Of a stretch of 41,892 nt of DNA, positions 1 through 9,328 are shown piece after piece. The stretch covers positions 1 through 41,892 of the forward strand of contig VBAT01000022.1 of the NCBI GenBank assembly GCA_005884665.1, written 5' to 3'. Source of the stretch: Bacteroidota bacterium (GTDB taxonomy: Bacteria > Bacteroidota > Bacteroidia > Chitinophagales > Chitinophagaceae). Every line of letters begins with the position of its first letter. Position 1 is the stretch's first letter. The notes under the pieces are model-generated. The model saw nothing but the letters and a program-made list of their open reading frames with translations, had not been told where the DNA came from and ran no database searches. Position numbers and translations under genes: made by a program.

Positions 1-1
1 A

Positions 2-1021
2 CACATTTTTGCTTTTGTACGGGACAATATGATGTGCACCGACCACAACGCCACTGAAATTAAGCAGCCATTAAAGAATGCTTTAAAAAGCCGTAATGGA
101 AATGTAGCAGAAATAAACCTGCTTCTCGTCGCCATGTTGCTTAAGGCGGGACTGGAAGCCGACCCCGTACTGCTTAGCACCCGTTCGCACGGTTACACAT
201 TGGAAAGCTACCCGCTGCTAGATCGATTTAATTACGTGGTGGCGCAAACGGTTATTGACGGCAACACCTATTACCTGGACGCCAGCGAACCTGGGTTGGG
301 TTTTGGTCACTTGCCTTACCAATGTTACAATGGGCATGCAAGGGTTATCAATGCGGAGGCAACCCCGCTTGATTTTACATCGGATTCCCTGCTGGAAAAA
401 AAAGTGACCACTTTCTTTGTAGTCAGCAACGAAAATGGAAATCTTTCGGGGAACGTACAACAAATACCGGGTTATTATGAATCGTGTCGCCTGCGTAGCG
501 CTGTAAAAGAAAAAGGGACACCAGAACTCGTCAATGAAATAAAGAAAGGTTTCAGCGGTGAAACGGAGATTAAGGACTTGTTTATTGATTCGCTTGCCAA
601 CTACGAGGGACCGGTTACAATACGGTATGATTTTGATAGTAAGATGGCTGCCGACGAAATCGTTTATATCAACCCGATGTTCGGAGAAGGGTATAAAGAA
701 AATCCTTTCAAATCCGTTGAACGTTTTTATCCTGTAGAAATGCCCTATACCATAGATGAGACTTTCCAGTTGCAAATGCAGCTACCGCCTGGATATGAAG
801 TAGACGAGTTACCGCAACAACTTGTTGTGAAGCTTAATGAACACGATGATGGTCTGTTTGAGTACAGGATCACTGAATCGAATGGTACAATCTCGCTTCG
901 CTCACGGCTGCGCATAAGACGCTCTCTTTTTGAGCCGGATGAATACAGCAAGCTCCGCGAATTCTTTAGTATCGTAGTAAAGAAGCACAACGAGCAAATC
1001 GTACTTAAAAAGAAAAAATGA
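2..1021 (+). CDS. Transglutaminase-like (DUF3857/DUF3858 type) protein, C-terminal part, probably inactive
   Basis: The gene is cut by the window start: the frame is open from base 2 and reads HIFAFVRDNM before the first internal ATG. About 339 residues remain. The first part aligns by eye with the transglutaminase-like fold of the downstream neighbour (1045-2955). However, the catalytic positions differ: GNVAEI stands where the neighbour has GDCKAL (Cys lost), FNYVV where it has FDHII (His lost), and a Glu near the LDASEPG segment where it has Asp. The C-terminal third (VEMPYTIDETFQLQMQLPPG onward) is the beta-rich DUF3858-like tail. It is probably periplasmic or outer-membrane associated, as is usual in the family, but the signal region lies outside the window. 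The stop overlaps an ATGA, so it is probably cotranscribed with the next gene. Substrate unknown. Confidence 0.8.
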   Translation, partial: HIFAFVRDNMMCTDHNATEIKQPLKNALKSRNGNVAEINLLLVAMLLKAGLEADPVLLSTRSHGYTLESYPLLDRFNYVVAQTVIDGNTYYLDASEPGLGFGHLPYQCYNGHARVINAEATPLDFTSDSLLEKKVTTFFVVSNENGNLSGNVQQIPGYYESCRLRSAVKEKGTPELVNEIKKGFSGETEIKDLFIDSLANYEGPVTIRYDFDSKMAADEIVYINPMFGEGYKENPFKSVERFYPVEMPYTIDETFQLQMQLPPGYEVDELPQQLVVKLNEHDDGLFEYRITESNGTISLRSRLRIRRSLFEPDEYSKLREFFSIVVKKHNEQIVLKKKK

Positions 1022-1044
1022 TTGCAAAACGCCAGGAGAAATTT

Positions 1045-2955
1045 ATGAATAAACTATCGCTGTTTTTTATCTGTTTCCTGGTCATTGCCATTGGTGCCCG
1101 GGCTGGTGACGGCGACTATGCTGTTTCGAAAATAGATCCGTCGTTATTGAAGAATGCTAGCGTGGTAAAAAGGTCCGAAGAGCAGCGCTTCGAGATCGGG
1201 TCGTATAGCAGAACAGTATTGTATAAAAAGTATGCCCTTACCATATTGAATGAGCAAGGTGAAGAATTGGCTTATCTCTACGAGTTTTATGATAAGCTCC
1301 GTTCGATCCGGTCTATTGAAGGCAGGTTGTACAATGCAGAAGGCCATGAGATCCGCTCGCTCAGGAATAAAGAGATTGAGGACAGAAGCGCTGTCAGCGA
1401 AATCAGCCTGATGGAAGATAGCCGCGTAAAGGTCCACAATTTTTATTACAAGATCTATCCCTACACCGTGGAATACGAGGTCATAATGGAGTTCAACAAC
1501 ACTCTCATGTTCCCGCATTGGTTTCCTCAGCCTTTTGAAAAATATGCTGTTGAAAAAAGTACGTTATCGATTAAATGCCCTTCCTGGTTTACATTCCGCT
1601 ACAAGTCTTTTAACTATAATGGTGATCCCGCGATCAGCGAGGCTGATAACAAGAAAACTTATGTATGGCAGGTCAGTAATTTGCGGGCGATATTAAAAGA
1701 ATATGCTGCCCCTGATTTTCCTTATCTCACCACCTGCATTTTTTTTAGTCCTGACAAGTTTGAGCTGGGTAACTATAAAGGCGCATCGGCTACCTGGCAG
1801 GAGCTCGGCCAGTTCCAGGTACAGCTTAATACCGGAAGAGATATTTTACCGGAAGAAGTAAAGCAAAAAGTGCATGCGATGGTAGATGGGGTAAGCGACA
1901 AACGTGAAAAGATCCGGTTGCTTTATGAGTATCTCCAAAAAACTACCCGCTATGTTAGCATACAACTGGGGATCGGTGGCTTTCAACCCTTCGCTGCATC
2001 ATATGTTGCCTCAAAATCTTATGGCGATTGTAAAGCGCTGAGCAATTATATGTATGCTTTGTTGAAGGAAGCCAATATCAGGTCCTGTTATACACAGATC
2101 AGGGCGGGAGCTGGCAAGTATTTCTTTATGCCTGATTTCTCTACGGACCAATTCGATCATATCATTTTGTGCGTACCACTGGAAAAGGACACTATGTGGC
2201 TGGAATGTACTGACCAAACATTGCCCGCCGGTTATCTTGGTAGTTTTACCTGCGATCGTTATGCGCTGGCTATTGATGAAAACGGGGGCAAGCTTGTACA
2301 TACACCTGCTTACGGCATGCAACAAAACACGCAATCCCGGAAGATAAATGCAGTATTGCAGGAAGAGGGGAACCTTGAACTGAAAGCCTTTACCCGTTAC
2401 CAGGCATTGCAGCAGGACAACATACATGGGCTTATCAATAATGTGTCGAGGGATAGGGTAAAAGAATACCTGCATGAAGAACTGGATTTACCTACTTACG
2501 AGATCAATAATTTTGATTATAAAGAAAACAGGTCTTCCGTTCCCAGCATTGATGAATCACTGGATATCCTGGTAAGTAATTATGCAACGATTACCGGCCG
2601 CCGGCTGTTTATTGTTCCTAATATCATGACAAAAAGCTATCGCAAACTTCCATTTGATACGGCAAGGAAATATCCTTTGGAGATGACAATGGCTTACAAA
2701 GATGTAGACAGTGTCGAAATAGAAATTCCGAAAGGGTACAGCTCCGAAGCCATGCCACAGGACATTTCAATTGATTCAGAGTTTGGCAGGTACAATTGCT
2801 CGGTCAGGTTAAAGGATAATAAACTTTATTACAATCGCAGTATCGAAAAATATAACGGTAATTTTCCCGCGAAAGACTATAATGATCTTGTAAATTTCTA
2901 TGATGCGGTCTATAAGGCCGACCGGAATAAAGTTGTATTGATAAAAAGTGAATAG
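1045..2955 (+). CDS. Secreted DUF3857 / transglutaminase-like protein with intact Cys-His-Asp triad
   Basis: 636 residues. An ATG at 1018 overlaps the previous stop. I prefer 1045, because an AGGAG at 1034-1038 sits at ribosome-binding distance and the protein then opens with a normal signal peptide (MNKLSLFFICFLVIAIGARA). The N-terminal half is a DUF3857-like beta domain. The central part (about residues 270-420) is a transglutaminase/protease-like domain with YGDCKAL (catalytic Cys), FDHII (His) and ECTDQT (Asp). The C-terminus matches the tail of the preceding gene. In Bacteroidota such proteins are exported; their natural substrates are not known and I do not assign one. The two genes are tandem paralogues, one apparently inactive and one apparently active. 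Confidence 0.85.
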   Translation: MNKLSLFFICFLVIAIGARAGDGDYAVSKIDPSLLKNASVVKRSEEQRFEIGSYSRTVLYKKYALTILNEQGEELAYLYEFYDKLRSIRSIEGRLYNAEGHEIRSLRNKEIEDRSAVSEISLMEDSRVKVHNFYYKIYPYTVEYEVIMEFNNTLMFPHWFPQPFEKYAVEKSTLSIKCPSWFTFRYKSFNYNGDPAISEADNKKTYVWQVSNLRAILKEYAAPDFPYLTTCIFFSPDKFELGNYKGASATWQELGQFQVQLNTGRDILPEEVKQKVHAMVDGVSDKREKIRLLYEYLQKTTRYVSIQLGIGGFQPFAASYVASKSYGDCKALSNYMYALLKEANIRSCYTQIRAGAGKYFFMPDFSTDQFDHIILCVPLEKDTMWLECTDQTLPAGYLGSFTCDRYALAIDENGGKLVHTPAYGMQQNTQSRKINAVLQEEGNLELKAFTRYQALQQDNIHGLINNVSRDRVKEYLHEELDLPTYEINNFDYKENRSSVPSIDESLDILVSNYATITGRRLFIVPNIMTKSYRKLPFDTARKYPLEMTMAYKDVDSVEIEIPKGYSSEAMPQDISIDSEFGRYNCSVRLKDNKLYYNRSIEKYNGNFPAKDYNDLVNFYDAVYKADRNKVVLIKSE

Positions 2956-3120
2956 CTTCCCAATTTGCCCACAGAGGACCTCTGAGAAAGCACGAAGGAC
3001 CACAGAGAAGGAAAGTTCTGTGCCTCTCTACTTCTGCATTGATGTAGTAGTCATGTCGAAGCAAAGACGGTAGGGCTGAAATTTTTCCTCTGTGCCATAT
3101 TTTTCAAACAGGGACACCAT
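2956..3120. repeat. Intergenic CACAGAGG-type repeat region
   Basis: Between convergent genes. It contains CAGAGGACCTCTG (inverted repeat CAGAGG/CCTCTG), CCACAGAG and CTCTGTGCC words. The same CACAGAG/CTCTGTG vocabulary returns at 3514-3620, 3770-3810 and 31850-31960. No gene seen. Confidence 0.6.
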
Positions 3121-3474
3121 CTAATTTTCCTTCAGGTGAAGTTTGTGAAATAACCGGTGAATAGCTGGCAGCAGCGCAAATCCCATTGTTCCTACAAATA
3201 CAATTCCACTGAATAGCGCATAAAAAGAAGAGAAAATCTTGCCGCCCGATGTAAATCCTTCTGTGATCACGGGTCCCATGCCACTCAAAATCATAGCTGC
3301 ATTATGCATGGCATCCAGCCAGGGAGTGAACGGATCGGTGGCACAATGATAGCCTAGCGTACCAATCACCATCATGACGACAATTACAATGCCGACCCAG
3401 ACCAGGTTGCGTGCAATCCTTCTATAATAGACATGTCTTGGGGCAAGAGGCTCGGTTTTTCTTTCGTATCTCAT
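3121..3474 (-). CDS. Small two-helix membrane protein, function unknown
   Basis: 117 residues from the ATG at 3474; a longer reading would need a TTG at 3480. A basic N-terminus (MRYERKTEPLAPRHVYYRR) is followed by a strong membrane helix (about residues 24-44, LVWVGIVIVVMMVIGTLGYH). Then comes a polar re-entrant-like stretch with NAAMILSGMGPV and GGKIFSSFYALFSG, then a second helix ending in a histidine-rich tail (HRLFHKLHL). The helix, short loop with G-x-G, helix plan recalls the pore half of two-helix channels, but no canonical potassium filter is visible, so channel activity is only a possibility. Both sides are repeat-filled; no operon partner. Confidence 0.7.
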   Translation of the reverse strand: MRYERKTEPLAPRHVYYRRIARNLVWVGIVIVVMMVIGTLGYHCATDPFTPWLDAMHNAAMILSGMGPVITEGFTSGGKIFSSFYALFSGIVFVGTMGFALLPAIHRLFHKLHLKEN

Positions 3475-3513
3475 AAACAAGTTTTACAGGCTAAAGAGTT
3501 ATTTCATTGTACA

Positions 3514-3564
3514 TCTCTGTGGTTCTCCGTGTGGAGCTAAAAGGCCACAGAGAACCACTGAGGA
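3514..3564. repeat. Imperfect hairpin in intergenic repeat
   Basis: TCTCTGTGGTTCTC at 3514-3527 is nearly complementary to GAGAACCACTGAGGA at 3550-3564. It belongs to the CTCTGTG repeat family that fills this gap. It could form a stem in RNA, but no T-tract follows on either strand. Confidence 0.5.
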
Positions 3565-3576
3565 TACACAGAGGAC

Positions 3577-3919
3577 CGCAGAGATGAATTGTAAGAGACA
3601 TAAAAAACTCCGTGGCCCTCTGTGGGCATTCTCTCTGTTCCTATTTGCATGTTGACGGGATTTGTTGATCGATTACTTTTTTCAATCCCATATGCGCATC
3701 GGCTTTTTCTTCTCCCAACAGGTTTTTTACAAAAACGCGCAGAGATGAATTGTAAGAGATATAAAAAAACTCCGTGGCACTCTGTGTGGTCTCTGCGGCT
3801 CTCTGTGGGCATTCTCTCTTTTCCTATTTGCATGTTGACGGGATTTGTTGATCGATTACTTTTTTCAATCCCATATGCGCATCGGCTTTTTCTTCTCCCA
3901 ACAGGTTTTTTACAAAAAC
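3577..3919. repeat. Tandem duplication that includes the 3' end of the serine hydrolase gene
   Basis: Copy 1 is 3577-3736 and copy 2 is 3738-3919. The core pair 3618-3736 and 3801-3919 is 119 bases each with a single mismatch (CTCTCTGTTC versus CTCTCTTTTC). The upstream parts (CGCAGAGATGAATTGTAAGA at 3577 and 3738) also match, except that copy 2 carries about 23 extra bases made of CTCTGTG-like words. Copy 2 contains the last 32 codons and TAG stop of the serine hydrolase (minus strand, stop at 3824); copy 1 is a detached duplicate of that end. Confidence 0.92.
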
Positions 3920-4873
3920 AATATAGGCATAACCCCTGCAGAAATCAACCATTGGCCAGGTGCCGAATAATCCCGGGCTTGCCAGGGTAGTAGCTTTACC
4001 GTCTTTTTGTTCGGCTGCCCAGCTTCCCAATGCGTAGCCAAAACCTTCTGCCGCTTTCGGGACATACGCGATCTTCATGGAATTGGTTTGAACCAGCTTC
4101 AATGTCTCCACAGATTGCTCGCTGAGTACCTGTTTGCCATTAGCTTTCCCCTTATTTAATAACATCATTAAAAACTTCATGTATTCCTCGGCTGAGGAAA
4201 CTGCGCCGCCCGAAGGGTTAACTGCGCTGCCATCCAGTGTGGAAAAACTGGTCCTTCGCATGGCCAGGGGCGCGAATAATTTTTGTTTGATGAGGACATC
4301 AAAATTCTTTTTGCTGATTATTTCGAGAATACGCCCAACTATGTTCAATCCAATATTGCCGTACCAAAAATCTTCCCCGGCATTGACACGGATATCCCTC
4401 GCTGCAAAGCTGTTCACCTCCTGCTCCAGGGACGAAAATTTTCTTCGTTCAAACATTTTTTTTAAGAGAGAACCTTCATCCTTAATCCCCGTTTCATGGG
4501 AAAGACAAAGCCGGACCGTGATATAACTCTTACCATACCGGTCAAACTCGGGCAACCATTTACCGATTTTATCATCCAGCGATAGTTTACCCTCATCTAT
4601 AAAGATCATAACCAGGGCTGCCGTCAGCCATTTGCTACAACTGGCGATTGGGGCCACGGTTTTGGCATTAAAATCGCCGGCCTCTCTCTTGAACAGTATC
4701 GTGTCTTTATTTGAAAGCATGAAGACGGCATCCTTACCCAGCTGTTTTTGACGAGACTGCCATTCCTGGTCAATGTCGTGGAAATCATATTGGGCGAAAA
4801 CAGGCTGAAAGAATAACAGGAGTCCTCCGAGGATACTGCTCTTGAGGCAGGATAAATAAAATTTGTCTGACAT
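3824..4873 (-). CDS. Secreted serine hydrolase, beta-lactamase / class C (S12) family
   Basis: 349 residues with an N-terminal signal peptide ending near FFQPVFAQ. The nucleophile motif is SCSK (S-x-x-K) in PIASCSKWLTAALVM, and the second motif is YGN in DFWYGNIGLN. LSLDDKIGKWLPEF and a following LSHETG are typical of beta-lactamase-like esterases and D-aminopeptidases. The usual third HTG/KTG triad is not evident; SPGLFG stands in the right region, which argues against a true beta-lactamase and for an esterase or peptidase acting in the periplasm. The final 32 codons lie inside a tandem duplication. It is transcribed away from clpB. Confidence 0.85.
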   Translation of the reverse strand: MSDKFYLSCLKSSILGGLLLFFQPVFAQYDFHDIDQEWQSRQKQLGKDAVFMLSNKDTILFKREAGDFNAKTVAPIASCSKWLTAALVMIFIDEGKLSLDDKIGKWLPEFDRYGKSYITVRLCLSHETGIKDEGSLLKKMFERRKFSSLEQEVNSFAARDIRVNAGEDFWYGNIGLNIVGRILEIISKKNFDVLIKQKLFAPLAMRRTSFSTLDGSAVNPSGGAVSSAEEYMKFLMMLLNKGKANGKQVLSEQSVETLKLVQTNSMKIAYVPKAAEGFGYALGSWAAEQKDGKATTLASPGLFGTWPMVDFCRGYAYIVFVKNLLGEEKADAHMGLKKVIDQQIPSTCK

Positions 4874-5044
4874 TCTTACGGGGATTTTTGGCTTGGAGTG
4901 TTATTTGATATTAGGGTTTAAAGTTATTTGAATTTTTGAACTGGCCGGCAGATTTTAGGGTATAGCCAAACCGCCCCGATTCACTGCAAACTAACGCCGG
5001 CGACCCACTAATCATTATAGATGCAATTGAATTAAAACAATATT

Positions 5045-7678
5045 ATGAACTTAGGAAATTTTACCATAAAAGCGGCTGAGGCCTTTCAACAGGCCCAGCA
5101 ATTGGCTTTCAACGCCAGGAATCCGAACATTGAAACGGAACATATCCTTAAAGCGTTGCTGGAACAACAGGATTCACCTGTTGAATATTTATTAAAGAAG
5201 AACAATGTCACGGTCAACGTTCTCGGGACAAAGCTTGATGAACTGATCGCTAAATTACCTTCTACCTCCGGGGAACCGGCACAATCGATAAGCCGGGATG
5301 CTAATACCGTAGTATTAAGAGCAGGTGCCGCACTCAAGCAATTCAACGATGAGTTTGTGACGCCCGAACATTTGTTGCTGGCTATCGTAGAAGGTAGTGA
5401 TGCAGTAGCCAAACTTCTCAAGAATGCAGGTCTTACCGAAAAAGGCCTGATCGCCGCTATCAAAGAATTGCGGAAGGGAGAAACAGTGACTTCACAAACC
5501 CAATCGCAGGAATTTAATGCACTTAACAAATATGCCAAGAATTTAAATGAGCTGGCAAGACAGGGTAAGCTAGATCCCGTGATCGGTCGTGATGAAGAGA
5601 TCCGCAGGACCCTGCACATTCTTTCGAGAAGAACAAAGAACAACCCGATACTGGTAGGCGAACCCGGTGTGGGTAAAACGGCAATAGCGGAGGGAATCGC
5701 TCATCGTATCGTGAACGGGGATGTTCCCGACAATTTAAAATCAAAGATCATCTATGCCCTGGATATGGGATTGCTGATCGCGGGAGCAAAATATAAAGGC
5801 GAATTCGAGGAGAGATTAAAAGCAGTGGTAAAAGAGGTCGGTGATAGTGATGGCGAGATCATCCTGTTCATCGATGAAATACATACATTGATTGGCGCCG
5901 GTGGCGGCGAAGGGGCGATGGATGCGGCAAATATTTTGAAACCTGCCCTTGCAAGGGGTGAGTTGAGAGCTGTTGGTGCTACAACATTGAACGAATACCA
6001 GAAATACTTTGAAAAGGATAAAGCATTGGAGCGCCGCTTCCAGAGGGTAATGATCGATGAACCGAATATTGAAGATGCAATATCCATCCTGCGCGGATTG
6101 AAAGACCGGTATGAAACACATCACCACGTACGGATAAAGGATGATGCCATCATCGCCGCGGTAGAACTTTCTACCCGTTACATTACAGACCGTTTCCTTC
6201 CTGACAAGGCTATTGACCTGATTGATGAAAGCGCTGCCAAACTTCGTTTGGAAATGAACTCGATGCCCGAAGAACTGGACAGGCTCGAACGACAGATCCG
6301 TCAACTGGAAATTGAACGCGAAGCGATCAAGCGGGAAAACGATGAAGCAAAATTGAAGGAACTCAATACGGAAGTTGCCAACCTGGCCGTTGAGAGGGAC
6401 ACATTAAAGGCAAAATGGAAAGAAGAAAAGGAAATTGTTGAAAAAATACAGAACGCTAAGGCCGCTATCGAGCAATTGAAACTGGAAGCTGAACAGGCTG
6501 AAAGAAATGGGGAATATGGAAAGGTGGCGGAAATACGCTATGGGAAAATAAAGGAGCAGGAAAAAACTATCACTGAATATACTAAACAATTGGATGGTTT
6601 AACTGAAAAGCGGTTGCTGAAAGAAGAAGTGGACGCCGAAGACATAGCGGAGAGTATCGCGAAGATGACGGGTATTCCGGTGTCAAAGATGTTGCAAAGC
6701 GACAAAGAAAAATTATTGAAACTTGAAGAGCATCTTCATGAACGGGTGGTTGGCCAGGATGAAGCGATCACAGCTGTAGCCGACGCGATAAGAAGAAGCC
6801 GGGCTGGATTGAGTGATCCGAGAAAACCAATTGGCTCGTTTATATTTCTTGGAACAACCGGCGTAGGTAAAACAGAGTTGGCAAAAGCGCTCGCCGAATA
6901 TTTGTTTGATGATGAAAGCATGTTGACCCGTATCGATATGAGCGAATACCAGGAAAAACATACTGTATCGAGACTGGTAGGGGCACCTCCGGGCTATGTT
7001 GGCTATGATGAAGGTGGCCAGTTAACAGAAGCGGTTCGCCGCAAGCCGTATAGCGTGGTATTGCTCGATGAAATTGAAAAGGCTCACCCGGATGTGTGGA
7101 ATGTTCTTCTGCAGGTACTGGATGATGGACGGTTAACGGACAACAAAGGTCGTGTAGTGAACTTCAAAAACGCTATCATCATCATGACCAGCAATATCGG
7201 TAGTCATATTATCCAGGCGGCGTTTGAAAAAGTGAGCGAAAAGAATGTTGAGCAGGTGACGGAAACGGCAAAGCTCGAGGTAATGACCTTGCTGCGGGAA
7301 ACCATACGTCCTGAATTTCTGAATCGCGTAGATGAGATCATCATGTTCCGCCCATTGATGAAGAAGGAGATCAGGAATATCGTAAAGATCCAGCTCGAAC
7401 AGTTGAAAAGGCTGGTGGCTAAGAATGGCATACAACTGGAATTCAGCGATTATACCCTTGAGTTTTTAGGCGAACAGGGATTTGATCCACAGTTTGGTGC
7501 AAGACCCCTGAAGCGGTTGATACAAAAAGAAATCGTGAATGCATTGAGTAAAAAAATACTGGCTGGCGAAGTTGATAAAGATCACCCGGTATTGGTGGAT
7601 GTATTTGACAATACGGTTGTATTCAGGAATGAGGCGCAGGAGCATGAGATGGCGAAGGAGAATGGAAGGAAGACGTAA
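5045..7678 (+). CDS. clpB: ATP-dependent disaggregase ClpB
   Basis: 877 residues, full length for the family. Order of domains: Clp N-domain with two repeats (1-150), AAA+ module 1 with Walker A GEPGVGKT (about 204) and Walker [12 protein letters not shown], a coiled-coil middle domain (about 410-530, rich in E, K, R and L), then AAA+ module 2 with Walker A GTTGVGKT (about 603), [19 protein letters not shown] pore region and Walker [12 protein letters not shown], and the C-terminal small domain with [11 protein letters not shown]. It threads aggregated proteins through its hexamer, together with DnaK, in the cytoplasm. It stands alone, with about 170 bases upstream; I do not see a clear heat-shock operator. 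Confidence 0.98.
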   Translation: MNLGNFTIKAAEAFQQAQQLAFNARNPNIETEHILKALLEQQDSPVEYLLKKNNVTVNVLGTKLDELIAKLPSTSGEPAQSISRDANTVVLRAGAALKQFNDEFVTPEHLLLAIVEGSDAVAKLLKNAGLTEKGLIAAIKELRKGETVTSQTQSQEFNALNKYAKNLNELARQGKLDPVIGRDEEIRRTLHILSRRTKNNPILVGEPGVGKTAIAEGIAHRIVNGDVPDNLKSKIIYALDMGLLIAGAKYKGEFEERLKAVVKEVGDSDGEIILFIDEIHTLIGAGGGEGAMDAANILKPALARGELRAVGATTLNEYQKYFEKDKALERRFQRVMIDEPNIEDAISILRGLKDRYETHHHVRIKDDAIIAAVELSTRYITDRFLPDKAIDLIDESAAKLRLEMNSMPEELDRLERQIRQLEIEREAIKRENDEAKLKELNTEVANLAVERDTLKAKWKEEKEIVEKIQNAKAAIEQLKLEAEQAERNGEYGKVAEIRYGKIKEQEKTITEYTKQLDGLTEKRLLKEEVDAEDIAESIAKMTGIPVSKMLQSDKEKLLKLEEHLHERVVGQDEAITAVADAIRRSRAGLSDPRKPIGSFIFLGTTGVGKTELAKALAEYLFDDESMLTRIDMSEYQEKHTVSRLVGAPPGYVGYDEGGQLTEAVRRKPYSVVLLDEIEKAHPDVWNVLLQVLDDGRLTDNKGRVVNFKNAIIIMTSNIGSHIIQAAFEKVSEKNVEQVTETAKLEVMTLLRETIRPEFLNRVDEIIMFRPLMKKEIRNIVKIQLEQLKRLVAKNGIQLEFSDYTLEFLGEQGFDPQFGARPLKRLIQKEIVNALSKKILAGEVDKDHPVLVDVFDNTVVFRNEAQEHEMAKENGRKT

Positions 7679-7701
7679 GTTGATGCCAGATGCTGGATGC
7701 T

Positions 7702-7816
7702 CGCCATTGCGATCCGTCGAAAGGCGGAGAAGCAACAGGATGTTGTCATTGTAAGCGGAGCGAAACAACAGATGCTAGAACCTGGATGCTGTCATTGCGA
7801 GCGGAGCGAAGCAATC
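7702..7816. repeat. Three degenerate copies of a TGTCATTGCGAGCGGAGCGAA repeat
   Basis: Copies: 7702-7736 (CGCCATTGCGATCC... AGAAGCAAC), 7743-7770 (TTGTCATTGTAAGCGGAGCG, then AAACAACA) and 7790-7816 (TGTCATTGCGAGCGGAGCGA, then AGCAATC). Related copies lie at 9253-9294 and 22272-22312. AGATGCT/GGATGCT heptamers lie between them. The third copy runs into the end of the pectate lyase gene and provides its last codons and stop. Confidence 0.85.
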
Positions 7817-8982
7817 ACCCATTTTGAATACCTGTCCAGTATTTTCTGCGGCGCATACGTATACCAGCCATAGCCATCTCTTCTTTCCCTTTCCACTTCG
7901 GCTAATGAATACACTACTTTGCTATCGCGGTTGCAAAAAAGAGGGCGGTGCGTCTTCAATTCATAATACCGGGTCCAGATAGGAGGGGCGGTCGAATCCC
8001 GTACCACAACCTTATCTGTTTTCGAAATAAGGTAGGGAGTGACCAGGTCAGGTGCTGCAATGGTCTTTACTCTTGTATTCATGATCTCGGATTCCCTGAA
8101 CCAGGCCACTGCGTTTTGCACGGCCCTAATGATCTCCGGGGAAGGATGGTCAATGCTCATCAGGAATGCAACTACTTCGACACTTTCTCCATTACATATT
8201 GAAGGGGGTTCAAACTTCCTTGCCCATGCGGGTTCCAGTGTCACTTCATTGTATTGCTGGCACCAGGCTGTAGGTTTGCCGTTGTCATTGATCTGTGTCC
8301 GAAGGATACATTGCAGCCCTTTTTCATAGGCGCTCTTTAATTTCTGGCGATGATCAGTATCTACGAAGCCGTATTGCGGCTTACCATCTGTTATATCTTT
8401 TAACAACCACATGATGCCACTAAAAACATCATCGTTGTATGTAATGTAACGGCTATAGTTATTCTCCAGCGGGAAGTATTGCGGCCAGCCACCATTGGCA
8501 TATTGGGATGCCAGTATGTAGTCGAGTCCTTTTAGCGCGCCTTGTTTATATTTTTCATTTTTTGTTACGTAGTAAATCTTTGCCAGGGTCTCGACATGCG
8601 AGTAGGTTGTCCGGTTATCAAACGTGGTGTTCAAAACGGTCTTATCTTTTACCAGGCTGTCTTTCTGCTCAGGCGTTAGAATGGCCAACATATCATAGTT
8701 CTTGGCCCAGCCGCCATTGTCTTTTTGATACAGCAGGATATTGTCCCCGATAGCTTCCAGTTCTGTGGCTTTATAACGCGGCTGATTTGGTTTGGGTTGA
8801 ATCACCCTGTCTTTTTCATGCAAATCATACCAATGATGCGAAGCATCCTGGAAAATAGCAGTGTCAACCACCCGGAACTCACTAGCTATATCTTTTTGTG
8901 CGTGTATGAATTGACCTGGCAGTATTGTTATAACCAGGAAACCAAGGCGAAGCAAGGGATGGAGATCAAATAAGAAACGCAT
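7792..8982 (-). CDS. Pectate lyase, family PL10 (PelA type)
   Basis: 396 residues from the ATG at 8982. The frame stays open upstream to 9066, but that extension (MVLAIWFLELG) is a translated copy of the GGTTCTTGG intergenic repeat, so it is not used. Signal peptide: LLRLGFLVITILPGQFIHAQ. The mature part carries NGGWAKNYDM, TTFDNRTTYSHVETLAK, NGGWPQYFPLENNYSRYITY, NDDVF and WARKFEPPS, the hallmarks of the PL10 toroid, which cleaves polygalacturonate by calcium-dependent beta elimination outside the cytoplasm. The C-terminal IASLRSQ plus TGA is encoded by the interspersed repeat at 7790-7816, so the native end has probably been replaced. No SusC/D partner is nearby. Confidence 0.88.
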   Translation of the reverse strand: MRFLFDLHPLLRLGFLVITILPGQFIHAQKDIASEFRVVDTAIFQDASHHWYDLHEKDRVIQPKPNQPRYKATELEAIGDNILLYQKDNGGWAKNYDMLAILTPEQKDSLVKDKTVLNTTFDNRTTYSHVETLAKIYYVTKNEKYKQGALKGLDYILASQYANGGWPQYFPLENNYSRYITYNDDVFSGIMWLLKDITDGKPQYGFVDTDHRQKLKSAYEKGLQCILRTQINDNGKPTAWCQQYNEVTLEPAWARKFEPPSICNGESVEVVAFLMSIDHPSPEIIRAVQNAVAWFRESEIMNTRVKTIAAPDLVTPYLISKTDKVVVRDSTAPPIWTRYYELKTHRPLFCNRDSKVVYSLAEVERERRDGYGWYTYAPQKILDRYSKWVIASLRSQ

Positions 8983-9328
8983 AGAGTAAAGATAAGCATC
9001 GAGAAACCAATTCCGCCAATTGGGGGAACAAGAACCAAGCTCCAAGAACCAAATCGCAAGAACCAAATAAATTTCAAAATTAAAACCTCATCGGTCGTGA
9101 CTATTAGCGTCCCTTTTTTTCAAAATAGCTGTAAAGATCAAAAAACGAATTCTTTCGCTCCTATTTCTCGTTCTTGGTTCTTTCCCTTTTATAATTTATT
9201 TGGCCACCGATATCAGAAAATAATTAGTGGCCGGTAACGGAAGATTATGTTGAATTGTCATTCCGCCCGCAAATGGAGCGAAGCGGGAAGCAATGAAGTT
9301 GAGCGCAAGATGATTCAGTTCAGAAAGA
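8983..9328. other. Gene-free interval with repeats
   Basis: It holds a promoter-like TATCTTTA on the minus strand (8987-8994, four bases before the pectate lyase ATG), a degenerate palindrome TTCCGCCAATTGGGGGAA at 9011-9028, three AAGAACCAA words at about 9030-9069, an opposing TTCTTGGTTCTTT at about 9170-9183, and a TGTCATTCC... repeat copy at 9253-9294. No gene seen. Confidence 0.6.

Noticed and set aside
3622-3990. Open frame of 122 residues on the plus strand
   Set aside because: It runs through the tandem duplication and repeats itself internally; it is antisense to the true serine hydrolase end.
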